Origin: Limimaricola variabilis
GTDB taxonomy: Bacteria > Pseudomonadota > Alphaproteobacteria > Rhodobacterales > Rhodobacteraceae
DNA: 64,000 bases
Direction: 5' to 3'
NCBI RefSeq assembly: GCF_014195545.1
Contig: NZ_JACIBX010000010.1
Location: forward strand, 27,616 to 91,615
Shown here: positions 1 through 7,717 of the stretch, piece after piece
Position numbering within the stretch: position 1 is the stretch's first letter
Layout: the number at the start of each line of letters is the position of its first letter
Notes under the pieces: generated by a model
What the model was told of the DNA's origin: nothing
Databases searched by the model: none
What the model saw: only the letters and a program-made list of their open reading frames with translations
Translations under genes and position numbers: made by a program

Positions 1-942
1 GTCGGCGTTCTCGCCCGCCGCGCCGTCGCCGATCTCGGTCACCGCGCCTTCCAGCGTCGAGGCCGCGATCACCGGCGCGTCATTGGTGCCGGTGATGGTG
101 ACGGTCAAAGTCGCGGTGGCCTCTGCACCATCGGCGGCCAAGGTTACGTATTCAAGAAGGATCTGGCGCTCCTCGCCCGCGGCAAGGGCATCAGCCAGTG
201 CGGTGATCCGCACTTCGCCATCCGTGTCGACCTCGATCGTCCCCAGAACCATTCCGTCCTGCGCGACCAGGTCACCGACGAACGTTGCGCCGGCCAGCAT
301 CAAACCGCTGACGGCGGCCACTTGCACCCCCCGCGCTGCCCCCCCCTCATCCGTCGTCTGGTCGTTGTCGAGCAGGTTCAGCCGGTTGCCGGAGGCCGTC
401 GGATCGGAATTCTCCAGGACAGAGGCAACGTCATGGGACGCAACCCCGACACCCGCATGGCCAAGCTTGAGCGAGCCTTTGCGGCTGCCGCCTTCATCCC
501 CGACCGAGGTGTATCGGATGCCGAAGTCCGCAAGGTTCAACATGTCGAGCGAGAGAGGGCCGCCCGACGCGCTCAGTACGAAGCTGCCGCCCCGGATATC
601 GTCCTTCGCCTCACCTGAGGTGCCGAATTCGATGCCGGCGTCGAAATCTCCGAATTCCTTGGAAACGCTGCCCTTGATGTTGGCGCCGTTCCCGAGATCA
701 TTGACGGCGCCCTCCGCATAGGCTTGGTCGGTAACGATCCCGGTGCCTCCGTCATCCACCGACAGGCCGTAAGTCGAACTGTCAATCCCACTGAGATCGA
801 AGAACAACCCACGCAGATCGCCAATGCTGGCGCTGTCATCATCGATGGCGAGATCGAATTTCAGGCGCCCATCGTCAAGTTCGGTGACGGTAATCCGGGT
901 GGCGACGTCACCGGGAATGACAAAGGTAATAGAACGGGTCAC
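1..942 (-). CDS. VCBS-repeat (RTX/cadherin-like) large protein, N-terminal part
   Basis: Minus-strand reading frame open from a GTG at 942 through the window edge (314 codons), so only the N-terminal part is visible. The GTG is chosen because GGAGA lies a few bases upstream; in-frame ATGs at 960 and 966 are alternatives and a TGA lies just above them. The visible C-terminal part reads VTLAADGAEATATLTVTITG and then TNDAPVIAASTLEGAVTE, the hallmark of VCBS repeat domains. The first ~180 residues are Asp/Gly-rich without a classical signal peptide. Such proteins are usually very large, calcium-binding and exported by type I secretion as adhesins or surface enzymes, but the export signal would lie outside the window. 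Family call is firm; function is inferred. Confidence 0.75.
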   Translation of the reverse strand, partial: MTRSITFVIPGDVATRITVTELDDGRLKFDLAIDDDSASIGDLRGLFFDLSGIDSSTYGLSVDDGGTGIVTDQAYAEGAVNDLGNGANIKGSVSKEFGDFDAGIEFGTSGEAKDDIRGGSFVLSASGGPLSLDMLNLADFGIRYTSVGDEGGSRKGSLKLGHAGVGVASHDVASVLENSDPTASGNRLNLLDNDQTTDEGGAARGVQVAAVSGLMLAGATFVGDLVAQDGMVLGTIEVDTDGEVRITALADALAAGEERQILLEYVTLAADGAEATATLTVTITGTNDAPVIAASTLEGAVTEIGDGAAGENAD

Positions 943-1854
943 GAGGCTTCTCCATGCCATGCGCATGCAGGTCCGCCATCACGCAGGCCTTGGCCTACGC
1001 GTTGATCGCGGGGGGATCGATCACGCTCCCTTTGATGCCACCTGTCGAGGGGATGATGAAGCCATCCTTAGCCTCGCCTGCCGGACGCGTGCGGAGACGG
1101 GCGAGGCCATCGACCCGGACCGAGTACGGATGGATGGTCTCCGAGGGTTACGAAGACATATCGATCAAACACGAACCTGCAAATTTGGTAATAGCTAATA
1201 GAATGACCGTTTCCGGCAGCCCTAACTATTAAGTCGCGTCATGATGAGCGTAATCCCCCATTTGGGGGAAGACTGGAGCAGGGTCTTATGTGCTGGTCGC
1301 GAATCCGTTTTCACGGCCCGGCATGGGTCAGGACTTTTTGCGCAATATCAATAGCATCGGCGGCGGGCCGATGGCGACTGCGTGAGAAAAAAATCTCCGT
1401 AAGGATGTGTCGCCCCGCCGGGATGTACGTGTTTGACACCCCAGCCGTGGTTTACTGCGGGGGAGAGGGGCTGATGATGCGCTATATCGAGAGGTGACGA
1501 GAAGTTCGCGCGATGTACCAGATAGTAGACCGTCAGACGCCACCGAATCCATTGATGGAGAGATCTCCTCTGACACGACTTGGTGGCCAACGGCGATCCT
1601 ATGGGCCGTGACTGTTAATCTTTGGGCCTAGTCTCAAACAATGAGGTCAAGGAATGACCTGCCGTCTCTCTCACTCAGGAACTCTCATTGCGACGTTACG
1701 GGGGCGAGGGAAAAAAAGGTGGTTCTGCCCGTGCTATAAGCGTCGTCCGCTCCGTTAAAGGAGCGCCCCCCGGACCGAGGGAAACTGGCAGGAGCCTCTG
1801 GGAGCGGCCGTGAAGAATATTACTGAATTCCAGGGCTGCCATGCTTCAGTCCTA
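943..1854. other. Long non-coding stretch upstream of the VCBS gene
   Basis: About 0.9 kb without a gene I recognise. Short open frames exist on both strands (for example 1289-1390 plus, 1328-1576 minus) but resemble no family known to me. The notable items are the palindrome at 1255-1268 and a small hairpin with loop GTTAAA at 1748-1765. The stretch could hold the promoter of the VCBS gene and remnants of decayed DNA between it and the scpB remnant. Confidence 0.5.
1255..1268. promoter_or_regulatory. Perfect palindrome, candidate operator
   Basis: CCCCCA-TT-TGGGGG is a perfect palindrome with 6-base arms, in the context TAAT...GAAG. It lies about 310 bp upstream of the GTG of the VCBS gene. 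Palindromes of this form look like sites for a dimeric helix-turn-helix regulator. Which regulator binds, and which gene it controls, cannot be told from the sequence. Confidence 0.35.
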
Positions 1855-2190
1855 TTCCTCCGCCAGCCCAGCATCGCGCAGCGTCTCGGCATGGGGCAAG
1901 TCCTACAGGTCCGCTAGCCCGAAGGCCGCAAGGAACCCCGGCGTGGTGACGTAAGTGCAGGGCGCGCCCCGCCGCGGCGTGCGCGGTCCCGGCGATCAGG
2001 TCGCGCTCGGACAGGCCGATTTCCCGGTCGTCGTATAGGCGGCAGCGCGGATCACCGCGTCCCTAAGCGGGTCGGGTGCACAGCGACCAGCCCTCGCCGA
2101 CCCGCCCCATCTCGCAGGGCCGATCGGTCAGTTCCGCGCCAAGGTCGTAGAGCAGTAGGTCGAGTGTTGCCCCGACCCTGCCCCACCCGG
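1855..2190 (-). pseudogene. scpB: Decayed second copy of scpB
   Basis: This stretch aligns in the same orientation with the intact scpB at 6071-6664. Bases 1855-1996 match the region around 6090-6235 (the C-terminal part), and 2000-2190 match around 6346-6530. Roughly 110 bases present in the intact gene are missing between the two blocks. One open frame still reads LDLLLYDLGAELTDRPCEM, against LDLLLDDLAAELADRPYEI in the intact copy. The 5' end is missing and stop codons and frameshifts break the rest, so it cannot make ScpB. No DUF1403 copy accompanies it. It is probably a relic of a duplicated scpB-DUF1403-integrase locus. Confidence 0.8.
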
Positions 2191-2337
2191 ACCAGGTTGG
2201 TGTGCCCGGCAGCGTCCTGCAAGTGCCCGGTGATACCTCCCGGCACGGCAAAGGTGCTCAACTTCGCGGCAATAGCGGGGTTTCGACACGTCGATCTCCC
2301 TACGCGGTCTGGGCGCGCACGTTCCTGGAATGCAGGC

Positions 2338-2349
2338 CTTGCATGCAAG
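2338..2349. promoter_or_regulatory. Palindrome CTTGCATGCAAG, candidate GntR operator
   Basis: Perfect 12-bp palindrome about 28 bp before the ATG of the GntR/FCD regulator. TTG-N4-CAA-like dyads are common operators of FCD-type GntR proteins, so autoregulation and control of the downstream amino-acid transporter is a reasonable inference. Confidence 0.45.
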
Positions 2350-2376
2350 ACTGATCGACCACGGAGCCTCACCCCC

Positions 2377-3081
2377 ATGCCGGACGGTATTGAACGCAGC
2401 CTGCTCGCCGCCATCGTCGAGGGCCGTCTCGCCCCCGGCGCGCAGCTGTCGGAGGCGCAGCTCGCCGAGGCCTTTGGCGTGTCGCGCACGTTGGTGCGCG
2501 AGGCGCTTGCCCGGCTGCAGGCGCGGCACGTGGTCGCCGTGCGCCCGCGCCGCGGCTGGTTCGTGGCCCGCCCCGACAGCGACGAGGCGGCGCAGGTCTT
2601 CGCCGCCCGCCGCGCGGTCGAGCACGGCTTTCTCGCCACTGCGCGCCCCTTCGACGCCGAACAAGTCGCCCGGCTCGAGGCGCATCTGGCCGAGGAGCGC
2701 GACGCCATCGCCCAGGGCGACAAGCCACGGCTCACCTATCTGATGGGCGATTTCCACGCCCGGATCGTGGCGCTCTCAGGCAACGAGCCGCTGACCGAGA
2801 TCATGCGCAACCTGACCGCACGCACCATCCTGATCTCGCTGTGCCGTCAGTCGTCCGACGACGCGCTGGCCTCGCATCGCGACCATGTCCGCATCGTCGG
2901 GGCGATCGCGTCGGGCGACATGGCACTGGCCGCAAGGCTCTCGGTCGAACATCTCGATGCGGTCGAGGCAGGTCTGGGGCGCGACACCGCGCCCGACCCG
3001 CTGGCCGCACTCCGCGACACCCTCCGTCTCGATCCGGCGCCGGACGGAGCGGCCTCCCCCCTCGCGCCCTCCCCCCACTGA
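2377..3081 (+). CDS. GntR family regulator, FadR/FCD subfamily
   Basis: A 234-residue protein, the usual length for FCD-type GntR regulators. The N-terminal winged helix shows GAQLSEAQLAEAFGVSRTLV followed by REALARLQARHVVAVRPRRG, the classic GntR DNA-binding pattern (about residues 15-65). The C-terminal all-helical FCD domain carries the metal/ligand-binding D-x3-H pattern in MGDFHARIVALSGN and the later His in SHRDHVRIVGAI. The ATG at 2377 is chosen because the open frame upstream has no domain content and overlaps the scpB remnant. It ends 15 bp before an amino-acid ABC transporter operon on the same strand, so it probably controls that operon in response to an amino acid or organic acid. 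A palindromic site sits just upstream. Confidence 0.85.
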   Translation: MPDGIERSLLAAIVEGRLAPGAQLSEAQLAEAFGVSRTLVREALARLQARHVVAVRPRRGWFVARPDSDEAAQVFAARRAVEHGFLATARPFDAEQVARLEAHLAEERDAIAQGDKPRLTYLMGDFHARIVALSGNEPLTEIMRNLTARTILISLCRQSSDDALASHRDHVRIVGAIASGDMALAARLSVEHLDAVEAGLGRDTAPDPLAALRDTLRLDPAPDGAASPLAPSPH

Positions 3082-3096
3082 CAACGGACCCCTCCC

Positions 3097-3879
3097 ATGA
3101 TGCACAGACGCAGCCTCCTCGTCGCCGCCACGCTGGCGCTCGGCTTCGCCGGAAACCTCGCGCGCGCCGACGCGCTCTCCGACATCCAATCCTCGGGAAC
3201 GCTGCGCGTCGCGGTGCCGCAGGACTTCCCGCCCTTCGGCTCGGTCGGCACCGACATGACGCCGCAGGGCTACGATATCGACGTGGCGAAGCTGATTGCC
3301 GGAGAGATGGGTGTCGATCTGGAGCTGGTGCCGGTCACCTCGGCCAACCGCATCCCCTATTTACAGACCGGCAAGGTCGATCTGGTGATCTCGTCGATGG
3401 GCAAGAACCCTGAGCGTGACGCGGTGATCGATTTCTCGATGGCCTATGCGCCGTTCTACAATGGGGTCTTCGCTCCCGAGGACATCGCCATCGAAGGCCC
3501 GGACGATCTCGCCGGCAAGGTGGTCGGCGTCACCCGCGGCTCGATCGAGGATCTGGAACTCAGCGAGATCGCCCCCGAGGAGGCGACTCTGCGCCGATAC
3601 GAGGACAACAACGGCACCATCCAAGCGTTTCTCTCTGGCCAGGTCGAGGCGATCGCCACCGGCAACGTCGTCGCCGCCGCGATCCTCGAACGCAACCCGC
3701 CCCAGCGGCCGGAGATGAAGTTCCTGGTCAAGGATTCGCCCTGCTACATCGGTCTGAACGAGAACGAGCCCGCGCTGATGGAGGCGCTTGACGCCATTCT
3801 CGCCGCCGCCAAGACCGACGGCCGCCTCGACGCGATCTCGCAGCAGTGGCTCGGCATGCCGCTGCCCGAAGGGCTGTGA
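3097..3879 (+). CDS. Amino-acid ABC transporter, periplasmic binding protein (family 3)
   Basis: A 260-residue family-3 solute-binding protein. The N-terminus is a signal peptide (MMHRRSLLVAATLALGFAGN, cleavage near ARA-DA). The mature part starts with the family pattern SGTLRVAVPQDFPPFGSVG, then GYDIDVAKLIAGEMGVDLEL and KVDLVISSMGKNPERDAVIDF. It captures a polar amino acid or related compound in the periplasm and delivers it to the two permeases encoded downstream. It is the first transporter gene of the operon, directly after the GntR gene. A strong stem-loop follows its stop codon. The exact ligand cannot be read from the sequence. Confidence 0.88.
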   Translation: MMHRRSLLVAATLALGFAGNLARADALSDIQSSGTLRVAVPQDFPPFGSVGTDMTPQGYDIDVAKLIAGEMGVDLELVPVTSANRIPYLQTGKVDLVISSMGKNPERDAVIDFSMAYAPFYNGVFAPEDIAIEGPDDLAGKVVGVTRGSIEDLELSEIAPEEATLRRYEDNNGTIQAFLSGQVEAIATGNVVAAAILERNPPQRPEMKFLVKDSPCYIGLNENEPALMEALDAILAAAKTDGRLDAISQQWLGMPLPEGL

Positions 3880-3883
3880 TCTC

Positions 3884-3909
3884 GCGGGGCCGCCACCGCG
3901 CGGCCCCGC
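3884..3909 (+). other. Intercistronic stem-loop after binding-protein gene
   Basis: GCGGGGCCG and CGGCCCCGC form a 9-bp GC-only stem with an 8-base loop, 4 bp after the binding-protein stop. There is no T-run, so it is more likely an mRNA-stabilising or attenuating element, giving more binding protein than permease, than a full terminator. Confidence 0.6.
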
Positions 3910-3925
3910 TCACCCGGAGACATTC

Positions 3926-4600
3926 ATGACCTACAGCTTCGATTTCGGCTGGCTGGCCAGCTACTGGCCGGTCTTCGCCGCGGGCGTGGCGATGACGCTG
4001 CAACTGATCTTCATCGGCGGGCTTCTGGGCATCGCGCTTGGCATTGCCTGCGCCTGGGCGCGCAGCCTTGGGCCACGCTGGCTCGGCACGCCGGTCGCCG
4101 TCTATGTCGAACTCATCCGCAACACCCCCTTCCTGATCCAGCTGTTCTTCATCTTCTTCGGCCTGCCAGCGCTGGGGCTGCGGCTGGGCGAGGTGCAGGC
4201 CGCGACGCTGGCGATGGTGATCAACCTCGGCGCCTATGCCGCCGAGATCATCCGCGCCGGGATTGAGGCCACGCCGAAGGGCCAGTTCGAAGCCGGGGCC
4301 AGCCTGGCGATGAGCCGCATCCAGACCTTCCGCCACGTGGTTCTGGTCCCGGCACTGGAGCGGATCTGGCCGGCGCTGGCCTCGCAGGTGGTGATCGTCA
4401 TGCTCGGCTCGGCGGTGGTCAGCCAGATCGCGGTCGAGGATCTGACCTTCGCCGCCAACTTCGCCCAGTCGCGCAGCTTCCGGGCCTTTGAGGCCTACGC
4501 GGTCTCGACCGTCATCTATCTCGGCCTCGCCATCGCGCTGCGCGCCGCGCTGATGCGCTTGGGCGGACTGATCTTCCCGGCACCGGAGACCGCGCGATGA
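3926..4600 (+). CDS. Amino-acid ABC transporter permease 1 (HisM/GlnP type)
   Basis: A 224-residue inner-membrane permease starting at ATG 3926 with GGAGA just upstream; a longer open frame would run into the preceding stem-loop. The start MTYSFDFGWLASYWPVFAAG and the block VELIRNTPFLIQLFFIFFGL are typical of polar amino-acid permeases. The EAA-like cytoplasmic loop that contacts the ATPase reads QFEAGASLAMSRIQTFRHVV. Its stop overlaps the start of the second permease by 4 bp, so the two are translationally coupled and probably form a heterodimer. Confidence 0.87.
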   Translation: MTYSFDFGWLASYWPVFAAGVAMTLQLIFIGGLLGIALGIACAWARSLGPRWLGTPVAVYVELIRNTPFLIQLFFIFFGLPALGLRLGEVQAATLAMVINLGAYAAEIIRAGIEATPKGQFEAGASLAMSRIQTFRHVVLVPALERIWPALASQVVIVMLGSAVVSQIAVEDLTFAANFAQSRSFRAFEAYAVSTVIYLGLAIALRAALMRLGGLIFPAPETAR

Positions 4601-5247
4601 CCCAGTTCACCTTCGTCGACATCCTCACGAACCTGCTCTGGGCCAGCCGCTGGACGTTGCTCCTGTCTCTCGCGGCCTTCGCGGGTGGCGGGCTTCTGGC
4701 GCTGGGGCTGTTGTTCGCGGCGATCGGCCGAGCGCGCTGGCCGGGGCGACTGGTGCGGCTCTATGTCGAGATATTCCAGGGCACGCCGCTTCTGATGCAG
4801 CTGTTTCTGGCCTTCTTCGGGCTGGGGCTTCTGGGCATCGACGTCTCGCCCTGGCTCGCCGCCTGCGCGGCGCTGATCCTGTGGAGCGCGGCCTTCCTGG
4901 TCGAGATCTGGCGCGGCTGCGTCATGGCCATCGGGCGCGGACAATGGGAGGCCTCGGCCGCGCTCGGCATGGGCTACGCCGCGCAGATGCGCCACGTGGT
5001 GCTGCCGCAGGCGCTCAGGCTCGCGGTGCCGCCGACGGTCGGCTTCTCGGTGCAGGTGGTCAAGGGCACGGCGCTGACCTCGATCATTGGCTTTCTGGAG
5101 CTGACCAAGGCCGGGACCGTGCTGTCCAACGCCAGCTTCCAGCCCTTTACCGTCTTCGGCCTCGTGGCCCTGATCTACTTCGCGCTGTGCTTCCCGCTGT
5201 CGGTGGGCGCGCGCCGTCTCGAAAGGAAACTGAATGTCGCTCATTGA
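4597..5247 (+). CDS. Amino-acid ABC transporter permease 2 (HisQ/GlnP type)
   Basis: A 216-residue polytopic membrane protein whose ATG overlaps the preceding stop (ATGA). It shows the family block VEIFQGTPLLMQLFLAFFGL and the ATPase-docking loop QWEASAALGMGYAAQMRHVV followed by LPQALRLAVPP. It should pair with the preceding permease in the membrane. Its 3' end overlaps the ATPase gene by 14 bp. No specificity can be assigned. Confidence 0.87.
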   Translation: MTQFTFVDILTNLLWASRWTLLLSLAAFAGGGLLALGLLFAAIGRARWPGRLVRLYVEIFQGTPLLMQLFLAFFGLGLLGIDVSPWLAACAALILWSAAFLVEIWRGCVMAIGRGQWEASAALGMGYAAQMRHVVLPQALRLAVPPTVGFSVQVVKGTALTSIIGFLELTKAGTVLSNASFQPFTVFGLVALIYFALCFPLSVGARRLERKLNVAH

Positions 5248-5962
5248 GATCGCCGGCCTGCGCAAGAGCTTCGGGTCGACCGAGGTGCTGCGCGGCATCG
5301 ACCTGTCGGTGGCTTCGGGCGAGGTTGTGGCAATCATCGGCCGCTCGGGCTCGGGCAAGTCGACGCTGCTCCGCTGCATCAACGGACTGGAAAGCCCGGA
5401 TGCGGGCGCCATCACCGTCGCGGGCGAGGCGCTGGGGACGGGCGAGGCGCGGCTGCGGGCGCTCAGGCTCAAGGTCGGGATGATCTTCCAGCAGTTCAAC
5501 CTCTTTCCGCACAAGACCGCCGGGCAGAACGTGATGCTGGCCCGGCAGGTGGTGCGTGGCCACCCGCGCGCCGAGGCCGAGGCGCTGGCGCGGCGGATGC
5601 TCAACCGGGTGGGGCTGGGGGCGAAGTTCGATGCCTATCCGGCGCAGCTCTCGGGCGGGCAGCAGCAGCGGGTGGCGATCGCGCGGGCGCTGGCGATGGA
5701 GCCGCTGGCGCTCTTGTGCGACGAGGTGACCTCGGCGCTCGACCCAGAGCTGGTGGGCGAGGTGCTGGGCGTGGTGCGTGAACTGGCCGCCGAGGGGATG
5801 ACGCTGATCATGGTCACCCACGAGATGGCCTTCGCCCGCGAGGTCTGCGACCGGGTGGTGTTCATGCACGAGGGTCGGGTCCACGAGGTTGGCCCGCCGG
5901 CCGAGATCTTCGCCGAGCCACGCACGCCCGAGCTGCGCGCCTTCGTGGCCCGCGGACATTGA
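5234..5962 (+). CDS. Amino-acid ABC transporter ATP-binding protein (GlnQ/HisP type)
   Basis: A 242-residue ATPase with all nucleotide-binding motifs: Walker A GRSGSGKST, Q-loop FQQFNLFPH, signature LSGGQQQRVAIARAL, Walker B LALLCDEVTSALDPE, and switch His in MVTHEMAFAREVCDRV. The Cys in LLCDE and the EVTSALDPE segment are typical of polar amino-acid importers. It is the last gene of the GntR-binding protein-permease-permease-ATPase operon. The next gene, scpB, is on the opposite strand about 110 bp away. Confidence 0.9.
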   Translation: MSLIEIAGLRKSFGSTEVLRGIDLSVASGEVVAIIGRSGSGKSTLLRCINGLESPDAGAITVAGEALGTGEARLRALRLKVGMIFQQFNLFPHKTAGQNVMLARQVVRGHPRAEAEALARRMLNRVGLGAKFDAYPAQLSGGQQQRVAIARALAMEPLALLCDEVTSALDPELVGEVLGVVRELAAEGMTLIMVTHEMAFAREVCDRVVFMHEGRVHEVGPPAEIFAEPRTPELRAFVARGH

Positions 5963-6070
5963 GCGGGTGACAAGAGCATCACGCAGCTGGCCATTGCGGC
6001 GCGTACCTTGGATGCCCCCGCGAGGGCGAGCATCCGGAACGCTGGCTCGGCGCTCAGACAGGTTTGGTCT

Positions 6071-6664
6071 CTATCGCGCGAAGTTTGAGTGCCTCCCCGC
6101 CAGCCCCGCATCGCGCAGCGCTTCGACATCCGGCAGGTCCCGCAGATCCCTCAGTCCGAAGACCGCAAGAAAGCCCGGCGTAGTGACGTAGGTGTAGGGC
6201 GCGCCGCGTCGTGGCGCGCGTGGCCCCGGCGCGATCAGTTCCCGCGCCGCCAGCCGACCGATCAGGTCGCGGGAAATCTCGCGTCCGAAGATTTCGGCCA
6301 GCCCGTCACGGGTGATCGGCTGGTGGTAGGCGATGGCGGCAAGCACCGCGAGGTCACGCTCGGACAGGCCGATCTCCCGGTCGCCGACATTGGCGGCGAC
6401 GCGGATCACCGCGCCGTAGGCGGGCCGGGTGCGCAGCATCCAGGCGTCGCCGACCCGCACGATCTCGTAGGGCCGGTCGGCCAGCTCCGCGGCGAGATCG
6501 TCGAGCAGCAGGTCAAGCGCCGCCCCCTGCCCCACGACGCGCGCGAGATCGGCCCGCAGCACCGGTCTGGGGCTGGCGAACAGCACCGCTTCGATCCTCC
6601 GCATCCACTCGCGCCAGCGCAACTCGCGAGGCAGCTCGGCCAGCTCGCGGTCGATCATGTCCAT
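6071..6664 (-). CDS. scpB: ScpB-like chromosome segregation/condensin subunit
   Basis: A 197-residue protein of the ScpB family, two winged-helix domains that normally bridge SMC-ScpA rings. The first domain includes RRIEAVLFASPRPVLRADLA; the second includes LAAIAYHQPITRDGLAEIFG and the family segment YTYVTTPGFLAVFGLRDL. It begins 2 bp after the DUF1403 stop (ATG at 6664, alternative ATG two codons on), so the two form an operon. No smc or scpA gene is in the window, so it is an accessory, probably plasmid-type ScpB rather than the housekeeping copy. A broken copy lies at 1855-2190. Confidence 0.82.
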   Translation of the reverse strand: MDMIDRELAELPRELRWREWMRRIEAVLFASPRPVLRADLARVVGQGAALDLLLDDLAAELADRPYEIVRVGDAWMLRTRPAYGAVIRVAANVGDREIGLSERDLAVLAAIAYHQPITRDGLAEIFGREISRDLIGRLAARELIAPGPRAPRRGAPYTYVTTPGFLAVFGLRDLRDLPDVEALRDAGLAGRHSNFAR

Positions 6665-6666
6665 GG

Positions 6667-7548
6667 TCAGAGCCCGTAGAGCCGGAAGCTGTCGCGCCCG
6701 GTCAGCTCGCGCAGCGCACCTAGGGCAACCAGGCGGTCGCAGAGCCGCCGCGCGGCGCGGCCCGACATTAGATTGGTCAAAGCTGTAGGCGTCAGCGCGT
6801 CCTGCGCGAGAAACAGCTTGAGGGCTGCTTCAGCCCTCTTGGCCCGCAGCTTCGGCGCCACGGCGTGCAGCCGCGCGGCGCGCTGGGTTAGATCCTGCGC
6901 CAGACCGGCCGCTCGGGTTGCGGCGCGCACCACGGCCTGGTGGCAGGCCAGCCGCAACTCGTCCCTCTCGCGCCGCAGGTCCCGCGGCGAAAGGCCGGCC
7001 GCCAGCAGCGGCACGATCCGCTCCCAGCCGAGTGCCCGGGCTAACGCCGCATCGGCGAGGATCAGTGCCGCCGCTTCGGCCCGGGGGGCCTCTGCCAGCA
7101 CAGTCTCCAGCGTGGCAGCGGCTCGCGCGATGGCGGCTCCGGGCCGTGCCAGTTCCCGCCTGATCTCCTCAAGCGCCACCCCGGGGAGAGGCGCCAAGCC
7201 GCGCGCGGTCAGCGGCCGCGTTACCGCGCGGCGCCAGACCTGGCCGATCTCCCCGGCTGGCCCGAGCGGATCGCCCGGGCGCCCCAGATGCAGCGCGTCG
7301 CGCAGTTCCACCAGCCCCTCCGATCGCCCCGAAACCCTCACAGTTGCCGCGGCGGCCTCGAGCGCCAGCCGGTCGCGCCACAACGCCAGAGTCAAGCCAG
7401 GCTGGGTTTTCACGCCGTGCAGATGCGCCAGCGCCATGCCGGCGCGGAACGCCGCGTCCTCGGGATCGGCGGCGCGGCCCGTGACGGCCCAACTCGGTGG
7501 TGCGGGCCAGGAGGGGGCGGGATAGTCGGGATGCAGGAGAACGGACAT
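6667..7548 (-). CDS. DUF1403 family protein
   Basis: A 293-residue, Ala/Leu/Arg-rich, mostly helical protein that I recognise as DUF1403, a family of unknown function found next to scpB in alphaproteobacteria. It has no signal peptide or membrane segment. The N-terminal part contains DPEDAAFRAGMALAHLHGV; the C-terminal part ends in a winged-helix-like segment with NLMSGRAARRLCDRLVALGA. Two bases separate its stop from scpB, implying co-translation and a shared task. An inverted-repeat motif shared with the integrase pseudogene at 23.5 kb lies about 80 bp upstream of its start. The family assignment is from memory. Confidence 0.7.
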   Translation of the reverse strand: MSVLLHPDYPAPSWPAPPSWAVTGRAADPEDAAFRAGMALAHLHGVKTQPGLTLALWRDRLALEAAAATVRVSGRSEGLVELRDALHLGRPGDPLGPAGEIGQVWRRAVTRPLTARGLAPLPGVALEEIRRELARPGAAIARAAATLETVLAEAPRAEAAALILADAALARALGWERIVPLLAAGLSPRDLRRERDELRLACHQAVVRAATRAAGLAQDLTQRAARLHAVAPKLRAKRAEAALKLFLAQDALTPTALTNLMSGRAARRLCDRLVALGALRELTGRDSFRLYGL

Positions 7549-7625
7549 GCTCCGCGCGTTATCGAAGCGCGGCGCTTTTGTCCATTATTCGACATTCTTA
7601 CCGCCGCGCTATGCGGATCTTCACT

Positions 7626-7665
7626 ATGTCCTATAATCTTGGTTTATCGGACATGACTGTGCCGC
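7626..7665 (+). repeat. Inverted-repeat promoter/start motif, copy A, with truncated integrase start
   Basis: Arms ATGTCCTATAA (7626-7636) and TTATCGGACAT (7644-7654) form an 11-bp inverted repeat with one mismatch and a 7-base spacer. The right arm runs into ATGACTGTGC, an ATG with codons M-T-V-P-R. The same arrangement (ATGTCC...ATCGGA.ATGACCGTGC) recurs in direct orientation at 23462-23497, where the ATG opens the decayed integrase. Here homology stops after a few codons and the GH gene follows. Copy A therefore looks like a truncated integrase start, divergent from DUF1403. Confidence 0.55.
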
Positions 7666-7717
7666 GCTGGATCTACTCCCAAATTATCTCGCGTCGGCTT
7701 GGCATTTGTAGTTCGCT

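Noticed and set aside
1288-1590. Short open frames in the first intergenic stretch
   Set aside because: No domain, no matching family and overlapping frames on both strands; could be chance.
4516-5604. Minus-strand open frame opposite the amino-acid importer
   Set aside because: His/Gln/Arg-rich composition typical of antisense frames; the plus-strand permease and ATPase genes are certain.
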